NCBI GenBank assembly: GCA_001940845.1
Contig: MSGV01000023.1
Span: 1 to 64,000 of the forward strand
DNA: 64,000 nt
Source of the DNA: Christensenellaceae bacterium Phil7
GTDB taxonomy: Bacteria; Bacillota; Clostridia; Christensenellales; CAG-138
Direction of reading: 5' to 3'
Shown here: in pieces, positions 24,362 through 32,707 of the stretch
Position numbering within the stretch: position 1 is the stretch's first letter
How the letters are laid out: each line of letters starts with the position of its first letter
Position numbers and translations under genes: made by a program
The notes under the pieces: generated by a model
The model's database searches: none
What the model saw: only the letters and a program-made list of their open reading frames with translations
What the model was told of the DNA's origin: nothing

Positions 24362-25861
24362 TCAGCCATGTATTTTGATATCAAACTCCGATGGGGAGAT
24401 GAAAACATCGTTGTGATAGCTTAATTCAATGCTTCGGCTCAGCCTTCCGTCAGCAATATCCTTTGCTATGATCGATCTCAGCTCCGTGAGTACAGTAGGA
24501 TATGCGCAGATCAAAAGCTTGGTATTTCCGCTTTCAAAAAGGGAAAGAATACGCTTTCGTATTTTCAATGCTGCGGTTTCGGCCGAAAGCTGGAGACCGG
24601 AGCCATCACACGAGCAGCATTTCTGCATATAAAGCTCTGCCAGGCTCTTGCCGCTCCTGCGCCTTGCAACTTCAACAAGCCCAAGCCGAGTCATGCCATA
24701 TACCACAGGCCTTGCGGGATCGCGGCTCATCGCATGCTTCAATACATCGACAACGGCATCTCGATCCTCCTGGGCTTCCATATCTATGAAATCAATAATT
24801 ATTATCCCGCCGGTATTACGAATGCGGATCTGATGCGCTATTTCCGCAGCAGCTTCGCAATTCGTTTCAAGAATAGTGGTACGCACATTCGATTTTCCAA
24901 TGTTTTTGCCGGTGTTGACATCTATGCTGGTCAGTGCTTCGGTCTTATCGATGACTATATAGGCTCCGCTTTTAAGCCATACGCGCTGCGAAAGGGCTTC
25001 TGCAAGCTGTTTATTCAGATTGAATCTTTCCAGTAAATCGGGCTCATTTTCAATAAGTCGAACCCTTTCAATGAGATGCGGCGTGGAAGATGCGAGGATT
25101 GTACACACTCGATTATATTCATTCCGAGAATTAATGACGAGCTCGCTTACATCTGAGCGCATAAAATCGCGTATGGCTCTGGAGATAAGATCTTCTTCAT
25201 TCCATATCAGTTTGGGGGCTCGCGCAATACGGCAGTTCCTTTCGATCTCTGCCCATCGATTGAGTATGGCCTCGAGATCCGCGATTATGCGTGCTTCATC
25301 GAGCAGCTCTGATTCCGAACGCGCTATCACTCCATATCCACTGGGAATATGTGCTTTGAGTATATTTTTGACGCGGTTTTTTTCGGCATCGGAATGAAAC
25401 CGCTTGCTCATGCAGACAATTCCGGCTGCGGGCAGCAATACCAGGGTATGCCCTGGCAGCGTCATTTCCATCGTGACCTTTGGTCCCTTCGTTCCGATTG
25501 GCTCTTTTGCGATCTGTACAGCTATTTCTGCGCCGACCTTCAATACATCCGTCGGTTTTTCGTCACGACGAAGCGATTCATACCTGCCGCCGCCATCACT
25601 GGTTCTGTCAACGCGTATATCACGGAAATGCAGGATTGCATTCTTGCCGATCCCTATATTAACAAATGCAGCGGACATACCGGGAAGTATGCTTTGGACG
25701 ATGCCCTTATATATGCTGCCAACCATGGTTTTTTCGCTGCTATTTTCAATAAAGACCTCACAGGCTCGATTGGATTCAGTCAGAATGACGGTCGTTTGAA
25801 ATGGATTGATATCGAATATCAGCCGCTTTGTAGGCGGCTTTGTAAGCTCGGCATGCATCAT
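24362..25861 (-). CDS. rng: RNase E/G family endoribonuclease
   Basis: This 499-residue single-strand endoribonuclease acts in RNA maturation and decay. It has an S1 domain (GSIYKGIVQSILPGMSAAFVNIG), the RNase H-like and DNase I-like catalytic core with the metal-binding IDVNTGKN and IIIDFIDM aspartates, and a zinc-link cysteine motif CCSCDGSG. It lacks the long C-terminal scaffold of RNase E, so it is of the RNase G type. The ATG at 25861 overlaps the upstream TIGR03936 gene by ATGA. The radical SAM-TIGR03936-RNase G order is conserved in Clostridia; ribosomal protein L21 often follows there but does not here. Confidence 0.92.
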   Translation of the reverse strand: MMHAELTKPPTKRLIFDINPFQTTVILTESNRACEVFIENSSEKTMVGSIYKGIVQSILPGMSAAFVNIGIGKNAILHFRDIRVDRTSDGGGRYESLRRDEKPTDVLKVGAEIAVQIAKEPIGTKGPKVTMEMTLPGHTLVLLPAAGIVCMSKRFHSDAEKNRVKNILKAHIPSGYGVIARSESELLDEARIIADLEAILNRWAEIERNCRIARAPKLIWNEEDLISRAIRDFMRSDVSELVINSRNEYNRVCTILASSTPHLIERVRLIENEPDLLERFNLNKQLAEALSQRVWLKSGAYIVIDKTEALTSIDVNTGKNIGKSNVRTTILETNCEAAAEIAHQIRIRNTGGIIIIDFIDMEAQEDRDAVVDVLKHAMSRDPARPVVYGMTRLGLVEVARRRSGKSLAELYMQKCCSCDGSGLQLSAETAALKIRKRILSLFESGNTKLLICAYPTVLTELRSIIAKDIADGRLSRSIELSYHNDVFISPSEFDIKIHG

Positions 25862-26523
25862 TTCATCACCGCCCAATCCATATTGATAGCCTTGCGATTG
25901 ACGCTGGATATGCCGCTCATGCCAAGAGATTCATATAATGCTCCGAACAGAAGCTCCAGCGGCAATCCACCCTCTGCGGAAAGACGGCCTTTGATATATA
26001 AAATGACTTCATTGCCGCTGCAATTCAGAATTTTTATATCTATAAGCTGAGGACGGATGTCCGTGGGCTTTATACCACCCTTGGTTTTTTTCATAACTAT
26101 GATTTCATTTCCCATAAGCTTGCGTATGGCGGAATCCAAGGCATCCAGTTCGATTGTGGCATCAAAGCTCAGCTTGGCAAAATACTCGGCGCTTCGCATG
26201 AGCGTCGTTAGGGATGTCTTGCTTTCGCCGGCATCCTTAGCGGATACGATACTGACTCCTTCAGGGAGAACGGCATTGACCTTTGCCCGAAATTCCTCCG
26301 GAGGGACGAATTCATCAAGGGTGATATCTAAATATTCGCATTCCGAGGTATAGCCGACCGAAAGAGCTGTTGCGAATGAGAGCAACGGATGCGGGTTAAA
26401 GCCCTGAGAGTAGGATAGCGGAAGCTTTGCACGCCTGAATGCCCTTTGGAAAAGTCGCTGCATATCCAGATGGGATACGAATTTGACTGCATCATGTTTA
26501 TAGAATGAAGCAATTATTCTCAT
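25858..26523 (-). CDS. TIGR03936 family radical SAM-associated protein (DUF2344)
   Basis: This 221-residue protein has the DUF2344 N-terminal signature FYKHDAVKFVSHLDMQRLFQRAFRRAKLPLSYSQGFNPHPLLSFATALSVGY. The family is defined by its constant position next to TIGR03960 radical SAM proteins, and is sometimes fused to them. Function is unknown; a role in RNA or ribosome modification is suggested only by the RNase G neighbour. It starts one base after the radical SAM gene's stop and overlaps rng by 4 bp, so all three are coupled. Confidence 0.9.
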   Translation of the reverse strand: MRIIASFYKHDAVKFVSHLDMQRLFQRAFRRAKLPLSYSQGFNPHPLLSFATALSVGYTSECEYLDITLDEFVPPEEFRAKVNAVLPEGVSIVSAKDAGESKTSLTTLMRSAEYFAKLSFDATIELDALDSAIRKLMGNEIIVMKKTKGGIKPTDIRPQLIDIKILNCSGNEVILYIKGRLSAEGGLPLELLFGALYESLGMSGISSVNRKAINMDWAVMK

Positions 26524-26524
26524 A

Positions 26525-28396
26525 TCAATTCACCTCCGAAGTTTCTGAAACAGGATCATATCTATGCATATCGCAGTACTCCCTGCAATGCGCACCAAAA
26601 CAGCCGTTGCAGCCCTTCCGGCAATCTCTGGTTACGCTCTCATGCATCGCCTGCTCGTGTTCCCGGCGAAGATAATCCATTGAAACAAGCGAATCCATAT
26701 GCTGCCAGGCAAGCGGTTCGTGAAGGGCTATGCGCCTATAGGCATAGCCATCGCAGCTCAGATCGTTCTCGGCAAAAGCGGTATCCCATGCTTCCTTGTT
26801 AAACTGCTCGTCCCATGAATCGAATCGGGCACCATGCTTGAAGGCATCGATAAGTACGCGGGAAAGCCTTCGGTCACCCCTTGCAAAACACGCCTCAAGC
26901 CGACTGGTCTCGGAAAAATGGCAGTTGAATTCAACTCCGCGAATTCCTTTAAGCGCAGAGCGGAGCAAGGCCTGGCGGCGAAGGACCTCCTCTGTCGGTA
27001 TCTGAGGTTCCCACTGAAATGGAGTGAAGGGCTTGGGCACGAATGTAGAAGCGGAGACGGTGCAGCGCAGCCCCTTGCCCCTGAGCTCCTTGGGCATGGA
27101 ATAGAAGGTTCTCGATACCTTGCGTGCAAGCTCGGCTATTCCAAGGATATCCTCATCCGTTTCGGTGGGCAGCCCGATCATAAAGTAGAGCTTGATCCCA
27201 TGCCAGCCGGAGCGGAATGCATCATCGACGGCCCGCAGCAGATTTTCTTCGGTAACGCCCTTGTTTATGACGTCACGGAGCCTCTGTGTGCCGGCCTCGG
27301 GAGCAAAGGTAAGCCCCGTTTTGCGTACTTGCTGTATCTTTTCAAGATCATCCTTTATAAATGAATCTATGCGCAGCGAGGGCAGCGAAACGGAAACCTT
27401 GTCCTTGCCGTAGCGATCAAGGATTTCAGGAACTATCTCATGTATCTCCGAATAATCGCCGCTTGAAAGCGAGAAAAGCGAAACTTCATCATAGCCGGTG
27501 CAGCTAAGCTGCCGATCGGCATAGTCGAGAAGTGTGGACATTTTTCTTTCACGGATCGGGCGATAGATAAACCCTGCCTGGCAGAACCGACAGCCGCGCG
27601 TACAACCGCGGAAGAGCTCAAGGGCAATGCGGTCGTGCACGATGTTCATATAGGGGACGACGAGATCTCCTGTGAATTCGGCACCATCCAGATCGCGCAC
27701 TATGCGGCGGGTGATGCGTTCAGGGGCTGAATCCTCGAGTTTGATCAGATTGGAAAACTCACCATCGGCATATTCTGCTTTATAGAATGAAGGAACATAG
27801 ATGCCGGGGATTCTGGCAAATTCAATAAGCATATCATGCCGATTCAGTCCGCGATGCCGACATGAAGCGTAGCATTCCATGAAATCATTCGTAAGCTCCT
27901 CACCATCGCCAAACATGAAGAGATCGACTATCTCTGCAAGCGGCTCGCTATTGCATGCGCAAGGCCCCCCCGCAACGATGAGGGGATATTTATCCCCTCG
28001 CTCTGCGGTGGTCAAAGGGATGCCGGATAGCTCAAGCATATTCAGCAGATTTGTATAACACATCTCATAAAGAAGCGAAAAGCCAATGATATCAAATTGA
28101 TCGAGAGGGGTTTTTGTTTCAAGGGAGAAAAGCTTTTCGTGCTCTTCACGCAGAAGCTTTTCCATATCGACCCACGGCGCAAATGCACGTTCGCAGAATG
28201 TATCTTCACGCTTGTTCAGCACGTTATAGATGATTCTTGATCCCAGGTGGCTCATTCCGATCTCATAGGTATCGGGAAAGCAGAGTGCATAATGGAATTC
28301 TGCATCGGGTTTAAGCCTCATATTCAATTCTCCGCCCATGTATCGCGTAGGTTTTTCCGTACGGGCGATGAGCGAATTAATTTTTTCAATATTCAA
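26525..28396 (-). CDS. TIGR03960 family radical SAM protein with B12-binding-like domain
   Basis: This 623-residue protein has an N-terminal cobalamin-binding-like region (about residues 20-200) and a radical SAM core. The 4Fe-4S cluster motif is C-x3-C-x2-C in FRGCTRGCRFCQAGF at about residue 268. A C-terminal cysteine-rich tail has CRKGCNGCFGAHCREYC. Members of this family are thought to modify RNA or protein by radical chemistry, but the substrate is unknown. The start is a TTG at 28396 with GGAGG before it. It leads the operon with TIGR03936 and rng. Confidence 0.92.
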   Translation of the reverse strand: MNIEKINSLIARTEKPTRYMGGELNMRLKPDAEFHYALCFPDTYEIGMSHLGSRIIYNVLNKREDTFCERAFAPWVDMEKLLREEHEKLFSLETKTPLDQFDIIGFSLLYEMCYTNLLNMLELSGIPLTTAERGDKYPLIVAGGPCACNSEPLAEIVDLFMFGDGEELTNDFMECYASCRHRGLNRHDMLIEFARIPGIYVPSFYKAEYADGEFSNLIKLEDSAPERITRRIVRDLDGAEFTGDLVVPYMNIVHDRIALELFRGCTRGCRFCQAGFIYRPIRERKMSTLLDYADRQLSCTGYDEVSLFSLSSGDYSEIHEIVPEILDRYGKDKVSVSLPSLRIDSFIKDDLEKIQQVRKTGLTFAPEAGTQRLRDVINKGVTEENLLRAVDDAFRSGWHGIKLYFMIGLPTETDEDILGIAELARKVSRTFYSMPKELRGKGLRCTVSASTFVPKPFTPFQWEPQIPTEEVLRRQALLRSALKGIRGVEFNCHFSETSRLEACFARGDRRLSRVLIDAFKHGARFDSWDEQFNKEAWDTAFAENDLSCDGYAYRRIALHEPLAWQHMDSLVSMDYLRREHEQAMHESVTRDCRKGCNGCFGAHCREYCDMHRYDPVSETSEVN

Positions 28397-28529
28397 AATT
28401 TCCTCCGAGGTTTATCCGTGGGGATAAACTAAAAATAATGGTGTTATCCAGCAATTGCCGCATTTGTCGACCTTATACGAAAAATACAGCACTGAATCCT
28501 TCGCGTAAATGCGAAAAAATCACAAGTAC

Positions 28530-28558
28530 ATTATACACTCTTCTTTAAAACTATGCAA
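28530..28558 (-). promoter_or_regulatory. Promoter of the TIGR03960-TIGR03936-rng operon
   Basis: TTGCAT (28558-28553) and TATAAT (28535-28530) are 17 bp apart on the minus strand, about 130 bp upstream of the TTG start. A small TTCGC/GCGAA hairpin lies in the leader. Nothing else was seen between this promoter and the spore coat gene at 28713. Confidence 0.8.
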
Positions 28559-28712
28559 GGATTTATCCGTATGCGGATGTGAAGCCGGTACGTTGGAAAG
28601 GCTTATAAAATTTCCAAATTTGTTAAAATTATACCTGCATTCAATGCTGCAAGCAGGTAAATAATATGATTGAGCGAAACTCGCTTGATAAAGTATCGAT
28701 AGGAGGCATATT

Positions 28713-29093
28713 ATGCAGAACAAAAACGGTTCATCAGGAAATGGAAACATGAATTCCTATTTCCGCGCGAATGCTGCACGCATGAATACTGAGGCAGCAA
28801 GCATGGGTCAGTCCGGTGCTTCGCATATGAAAAACGAAACTGCTAACAGGAGTCGATCCGCTATGGGACGTATGAATACTGAGGCGGCAAGCATGGGTCA
28901 ACCCGGGATTGACAGCAGAGATCTTTCCATCGTGGAGGATCAGATGTATAAGGAGGCGCTTCTTTATAAAAAGTGCGTAACCTATGCAAATTATTTCACC
29001 GATCCCAATCTCAAGAGCATGGCGAGCACTGCCGCCGAGCACCACAGGCAGCATTTTGATACCCTTCATGGTTATCTCAATGCAAGCAAATAA
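28713..29093 (+). CDS. Putative spore coat-associated protein
   Basis: This 126-residue protein has an Asn/Met/Ser-rich N-terminal half containing an imperfect duplication, RMNTEAASMGQSG and RMNTEAASMGQPG. The C-terminal helical half (SIVEDQMYKEALLYKKCVTYANYF-x-DPNLKSMASTAAEHHRQHFDTLHGYL) resembles the ferritin-like helices of CotF-type coat proteins. AGGAGG precedes the ATG. It is followed 21 bp later by a clear CotF-like gene, so a coat or spore-surface role is likely but inferred. Confidence 0.65.
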   Translation: MQNKNGSSGNGNMNSYFRANAARMNTEAASMGQSGASHMKNETANRSRSAMGRMNTEAASMGQPGIDSRDLSIVEDQMYKEALLYKKCVTYANYFTDPNLKSMASTAAEHHRQHFDTLHGYLNASK

Positions 29094-29114
29094 TGGGAAA
29101 GGAAGGATAGTATC

Positions 29115-29390
29115 ATGCACAATGCATCAATGAGTGAAAAGGAGCTTCTTACCGATCTCCTCAATTCCGAAAAGACACTGGTAAAGGATTATGCATCCAA
29201 TTGCACTGAGACCGCCTGCGCTAATCTTCGCAAGCTGCTGCTGAACTGTATGACCGAATGCTCGGGTGATCAGTTTGCGGTTTTTGAGCAGATGAATTCA
29301 CGCAATATGTATAAGACCAAGACTGCAAAGCCCCAGGATGTTCAGACTGCAAAGCAGGATATGGATACCCTCCAGCAGGAGACCTGGTAA
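29115..29390 (+). CDS. CotF family spore coat protein
   Basis: This 91-residue protein matches the CotF pattern: MSEKELLTDLLNSEKTLVKDYASNCTETAC, then LRKLLLNCMTECSGDQFAVFEQMNSRNMY, and a Q-rich tail. These form a four-helix, ferritin-like bundle found in spore coats of Bacilli and Clostridia. It is the second gene of a two-gene unit and has a terminator behind it. Its presence supports a spore-forming host. Confidence 0.85.
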   Translation: MHNASMSEKELLTDLLNSEKTLVKDYASNCTETACANLRKLLLNCMTECSGDQFAVFEQMNSRNMYKTKTAKPQDVQTAKQDMDTLQQETW

Positions 29391-29442
29391 TCAGCACGGC
29401 ATACTAATTTGCCTGTAAAATAGGACTGATTTGGAGCAAAAT

Positions 29443-29477
29443 GAGCTGCCTCGGATGGATTGCATTTGAGGCAGCTC
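29443..29477 (+). terminator. Terminator of the spore coat pair
   Basis: A perfect 10-bp stem (GAGCTGCCTC with GAGGCAGCTC) lies 53 bp after the CotF-like stop. A T-run (ATTTTT) follows after a short gap. Confidence 0.7.
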
Positions 29478-29551
29478 GTATGATTTTTAGCGCAGATCAG
29501 GGAAATATAAGCTTAAACAATGAAATCCTTATTTGGCTTTAATAAGTGATA

Positions 29552-30247
29552 TTAAAAAAAGAATTTCTTTTGCAGTGCTTCATGAATCGGCTTGCAGATC
29601 GCAATGATTATCAACCCCATCCCTAATATGAAGCATCCGACCAGTGGAAACAGGGACCATTGAAACATCGTCTCAAGTTTGAAAGTGAGGCTTATCAGGA
29701 ATTCGAGCAGCACCATGAATAAGCCATGTGCGATCAGTGCCCCTCCAAATATATAAAGATAGCCCTTGCGCACATAATAGCATAGCGTGATTACCGCTGT
29801 TACAAGCAATCCATACGCTCCAACGGCTGGAAAAGCGAAGCTCAAAAACCAATGTCCATGGGTCATCAGATCAATGTATAATAAGTACCCAAGTATTGCT
29901 GCGAAATCACATGGAACAAAGATGACGGGGTTGGGTTTTTTGAACCACATTGGAAGCACTACCAGAATATAACATAGAAGCACAGCGCCAACGGCATAGC
30001 CGGCCCATCCCCGAGCGGAGGGTATGCTAAGTTCGCATATGATGAGCTGGGCGATAATTGCAGCAAAAAGGATGGCGACTATCAGCATGAGCCCACGATT
30101 GCTGAGCTTTTTTTCTCTCTCCTGTGATTCAGGGAACGGGGAAGGTGATGGCACATGTTCGATTTCCGGGTTATATACCTTGGTGCCGCAGAGTGGGCAT
30201 CTTTCCTCACTATCCGCAAGCTCCACACCACATTTAATGCAATACAT
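29552..30247 (-). CDS. DUF6320-type membrane protein with zinc ribbon
   Basis: This 231-residue protein starts with a zinc ribbon (MYCIKCGVEL, then CPLCG) and a short Pro-rich linker. About six membrane segments follow from residue 53 on. Proteins of this layout (DUF6320) occur in Clostridia next to alcohol-acetyltransferase-like genes, as here. The start lies one base after the TGA of the upstream fusion gene, with AAAGGAG inside that gene's end, so the two are coupled. Function is unknown; a role in envelope lipid modification with its partner is an inference. Confidence 0.75.
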   Translation of the reverse strand: MYCIKCGVELADSEERCPLCGTKVYNPEIEHVPSPSPFPESQEREKKLSNRGLMLIVAILFAAIIAQLIICELSIPSARGWAGYAVGAVLLCYILVVLPMWFKKPNPVIFVPCDFAAILGYLLYIDLMTHGHWFLSFAFPAVGAYGLLVTAVITLCYYVRKGYLYIFGGALIAHGLFMVLLEFLISLTFKLETMFQWSLFPLVGCFILGMGLIIIAICKPIHEALQKKFFF

Positions 30248-30248
30248 T

Positions 30249-32450
30249 TCATTTGCTCCTTTCGTTTATACGATCATTATCTCTTGGCTGATTGCTCTCC
30301 ACAAGCACATGGAGCCCGAGTTCGCGCAATACCTCATAGAATCTTAATTCAAGGCAGGATTCAACGGAGTTTCTTATAAAATTCAAATATAGTGTGCCAT
30401 TGAATGAAATTACTCCGCAGTTATTGGGCTTTGAAGCCTGAAGCCCCAGTATGAAATCAAATCGCTTGATATAGGGCATCATGGCTTCTGGGAGCACAAC
30501 GTTTCCGAGATTGGAGACGTTCAAGCAGCCTGTGCGTTCACCAACAGAATCATATATAGCCTTCATCACGATATTTTTGGCGAAAAGGGGTGTGAGCCTA
30601 AGGAAGGTGGATCTTTCCGCATTTACATTTGGGGTAAATTTTGCCCGCATGTTCTTTTCGGTTACTTGAAGCCCAAGTTCATGTTTTATTATAGTGCATA
30701 TCTCATCAAATTCATAGTCGCCCATTCGTGGGTTTATCTCCGGCATGACTACGCTGGCAAAGTTCCGCATGGTTTTGCTGGGAAACAGCTTGCGCAGATT
30801 GACGGGGATGATGACTCGTATTAGTTTTTGCTTCTGTTTATTGGGAATCTGCTCGTTTTGGAGCCGCTGCAACGCCAAAAGCATGGCGGCAGAGAGCAGC
30901 ACCGTTACCGTCACATCGTGCGCTTTAGCGCATTCGATTACGGAATCGACGCTGAGCATCATGGTAGTGAGATGTCTCGAATCATTGGGTTCGTGAGTGC
31001 AGCGTATCTTGTACACTGTGCCGCTGTCCCTTGGAGCACCGACTGTACCGCTGTATTTGGTGAAGCTATCCTCCAATTCCTCATCGCTGGGTTCTTCAAG
31101 CCTATCAAGAATGCCGCATTCGTTAGGAATGCTGATTTCGTATTTCTGTTCCAGGTATTCTGCCAGCAGGGTCTTTAAGAATACCAGGCCGCCGCTGCCA
31201 TCCGTCAATGCATGGTAAAATTCGACTGCAATACGGTTCTTGTGTACGATTATACGAAGCGCACATTCGTTTATTGCCTCAAATGGAGTGTGGGCAAGCG
31301 GCCATGGACCCTCCGGCGATATTTCCGGAGCCGATTGCAGCTCCTCAAGGTAGTACCAGAACAGGCCGCGGCATAGCCTGACGGCTATGGATGGAAAACG
31401 ACGCGCCGTAACATCCAGCGCCGTTTGCAGTATGGGCACATCTATGGGCTCATTCAGGGTTGCCGAAAGGCGAAAGAAATTGTTCCAGCGGCGGCGTTTG
31501 GCGGCAGGAAAGATCTTTGCGGCATTATCAAGCCGCATCCAGCGCAGCTTACGTTCGTGCCTTAGATATTTATTAAGAAAGCCATCTATCCTATTTATAT
31601 CGCAATACCGTTCGCGAATGCAGTAAAGCACATATGCATGCCACATTCCGTCGGCAATAATGAGTTCACTGCGGCATCCGGAATCTAAAAGCTTTTTATG
31701 TATTCTTTTTGAATCGTCCAGAAGTATTTCATCGCCGCCGGCAAAGATAAGCGTGGGCGGGAAGCGGCTCAGATCGCCAAAAATCGGAGAAAGCAGCGGC
31801 TCGGTCAGCTCCTGATCCTCGCCCGCATAGCATTTTGCATAGAAGTCCAACTGTTCCTTTGTCAGTGAAGGATCAACATCACGATTGGTTGCGAAGGACT
31901 CACCGCTGTTTGTCAGATCGGCCCAGGGAGAGATTGCAATTATGCATGCAGGCATAGGAAGCCGTTGTTCACGCAGCTTGAGGCAGAGCGCAAAGCATAG
32001 ACCTCCACCTGCACTTTCTCCTGCGAGAACGATCTGCCCGGGCAGGTAGCCGGACGAAAGGAGCAGCCTATATGCTTCAAAAGCATCTTCTACTGCGGCT
32101 GGATAGGGATTTTCAGGAGCCAGCCTATATGCAAGGCATAGAACCTTGATTCCGCATTCCGCTGACAGTACAGAGCCAAAGCCCTTCGCATATTCAAGAT
32201 CTCCGCAGGTGTACCCTCCGCCGTGCAGATATAGGATGACTCCCTTTTTCAATTCATCATGCGGATGTACCCATGCTGCATCGGAATTGCTCAGCCGTAT
32301 CTCATGAATATCCGTGTTTTTTCGCATGGTTCTCGCAAGGATCGCACCAACGATATCCTGCCCTTTTCTGCTGGCTTCAAGCGAAGAATTCTCCATAAGA
32401 GGTTTCAGGCGTTCCATCTGCTTGCGTACAAATTTCTGGGATAATTCCAT
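30249..32450 (-). CDS. Alpha/beta-hydrolase (esterase) fused to an acyltransferase-like domain
   Basis: This 733-residue protein joins two enzymes. Residues about 1-300 are a hormone-sensitive-lipase-type alpha/beta hydrolase with the oxyanion motif LYLHGGGYTCGD, the nucleophile elbow GESAGGG, and a late Asp/His pair in the segment ending DGMWHAYVLY. Residues about 310-733 resemble alcohol acetyltransferase/condensation-superfamily enzymes, with the active-site motif H-A-L-T-D-G-S-G-G (HxxxDG). No signal peptide is visible, so it acts inside. A membrane DUF6320 protein follows, coupled by stop-start proximity. The pair could transfer acyl groups to or from a lipid or surface glycan. Substrate is unknown. 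Confidence 0.85.
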   Translation of the reverse strand: MELSQKFVRKQMERLKPLMENSSLEASRKGQDIVGAILARTMRKNTDIHEIRLSNSDAAWVHPHDELKKGVILYLHGGGYTCGDLEYAKGFGSVLSAECGIKVLCLAYRLAPENPYPAAVEDAFEAYRLLLSSGYLPGQIVLAGESAGGGLCFALCLKLREQRLPMPACIIAISPWADLTNSGESFATNRDVDPSLTKEQLDFYAKCYAGEDQELTEPLLSPIFGDLSRFPPTLIFAGGDEILLDDSKRIHKKLLDSGCRSELIIADGMWHAYVLYCIRERYCDINRIDGFLNKYLRHERKLRWMRLDNAAKIFPAAKRRRWNNFFRLSATLNEPIDVPILQTALDVTARRFPSIAVRLCRGLFWYYLEELQSAPEISPEGPWPLAHTPFEAINECALRIIVHKNRIAVEFYHALTDGSGGLVFLKTLLAEYLEQKYEISIPNECGILDRLEEPSDEELEDSFTKYSGTVGAPRDSGTVYKIRCTHEPNDSRHLTTMMLSVDSVIECAKAHDVTVTVLLSAAMLLALQRLQNEQIPNKQKQKLIRVIIPVNLRKLFPSKTMRNFASVVMPEINPRMGDYEFDEICTIIKHELGLQVTEKNMRAKFTPNVNAERSTFLRLTPLFAKNIVMKAIYDSVGERTGCLNVSNLGNVVLPEAMMPYIKRFDFILGLQASKPNNCGVISFNGTLYLNFIRNSVESCLELRFYEVLRELGLHVLVESNQPRDNDRINERSK

Positions 32451-32484
32451 CTTATTCTCCTCGCTTTACTGAATTTTGCCCTTT

Positions 32485-32513
32485 AGTGTACCATACTAAT
32501 GGAATTGTTTCAA
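32485..32513 (-). promoter_or_regulatory. Promoter of the esterase-acyltransferase/DUF6320 operon
   Basis: TTGAAA (32513-32508) and TACACT (32490-32485) are 17 bp apart on the minus strand, 35 bp upstream of the start codon. Confidence 0.65.
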
Positions 32514-32619
32514 TCAATAATCTTAGCGAATTGAGGAACTTGCGGGCAGTTTCACATATTTGTTATCAATGAAGAGCAATGTTTTATGATTTTTTGGGGG
32601 CCGTAACGGAATATTAATT

Positions 32620-32658
32620 GGGCTGCACAAAAGGCACAGTAAGCATTTGGAGCAGCCC
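32620..32658 (-). terminator. Weak hairpin behind the YyaL-like gene
   Basis: A 7-bp stem (GGGCTGC with GCAGCCC) with a 25-base loop lies 50 bp beyond the stop. The following minus-strand sequence is AT-rich without a clean T-run. Confidence 0.35.
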
Positions 32659-32707
32659 CGATCTTATGATTAAATAGAATTCATAAATCGATCAAAAGTA
32701 CGCAAAC

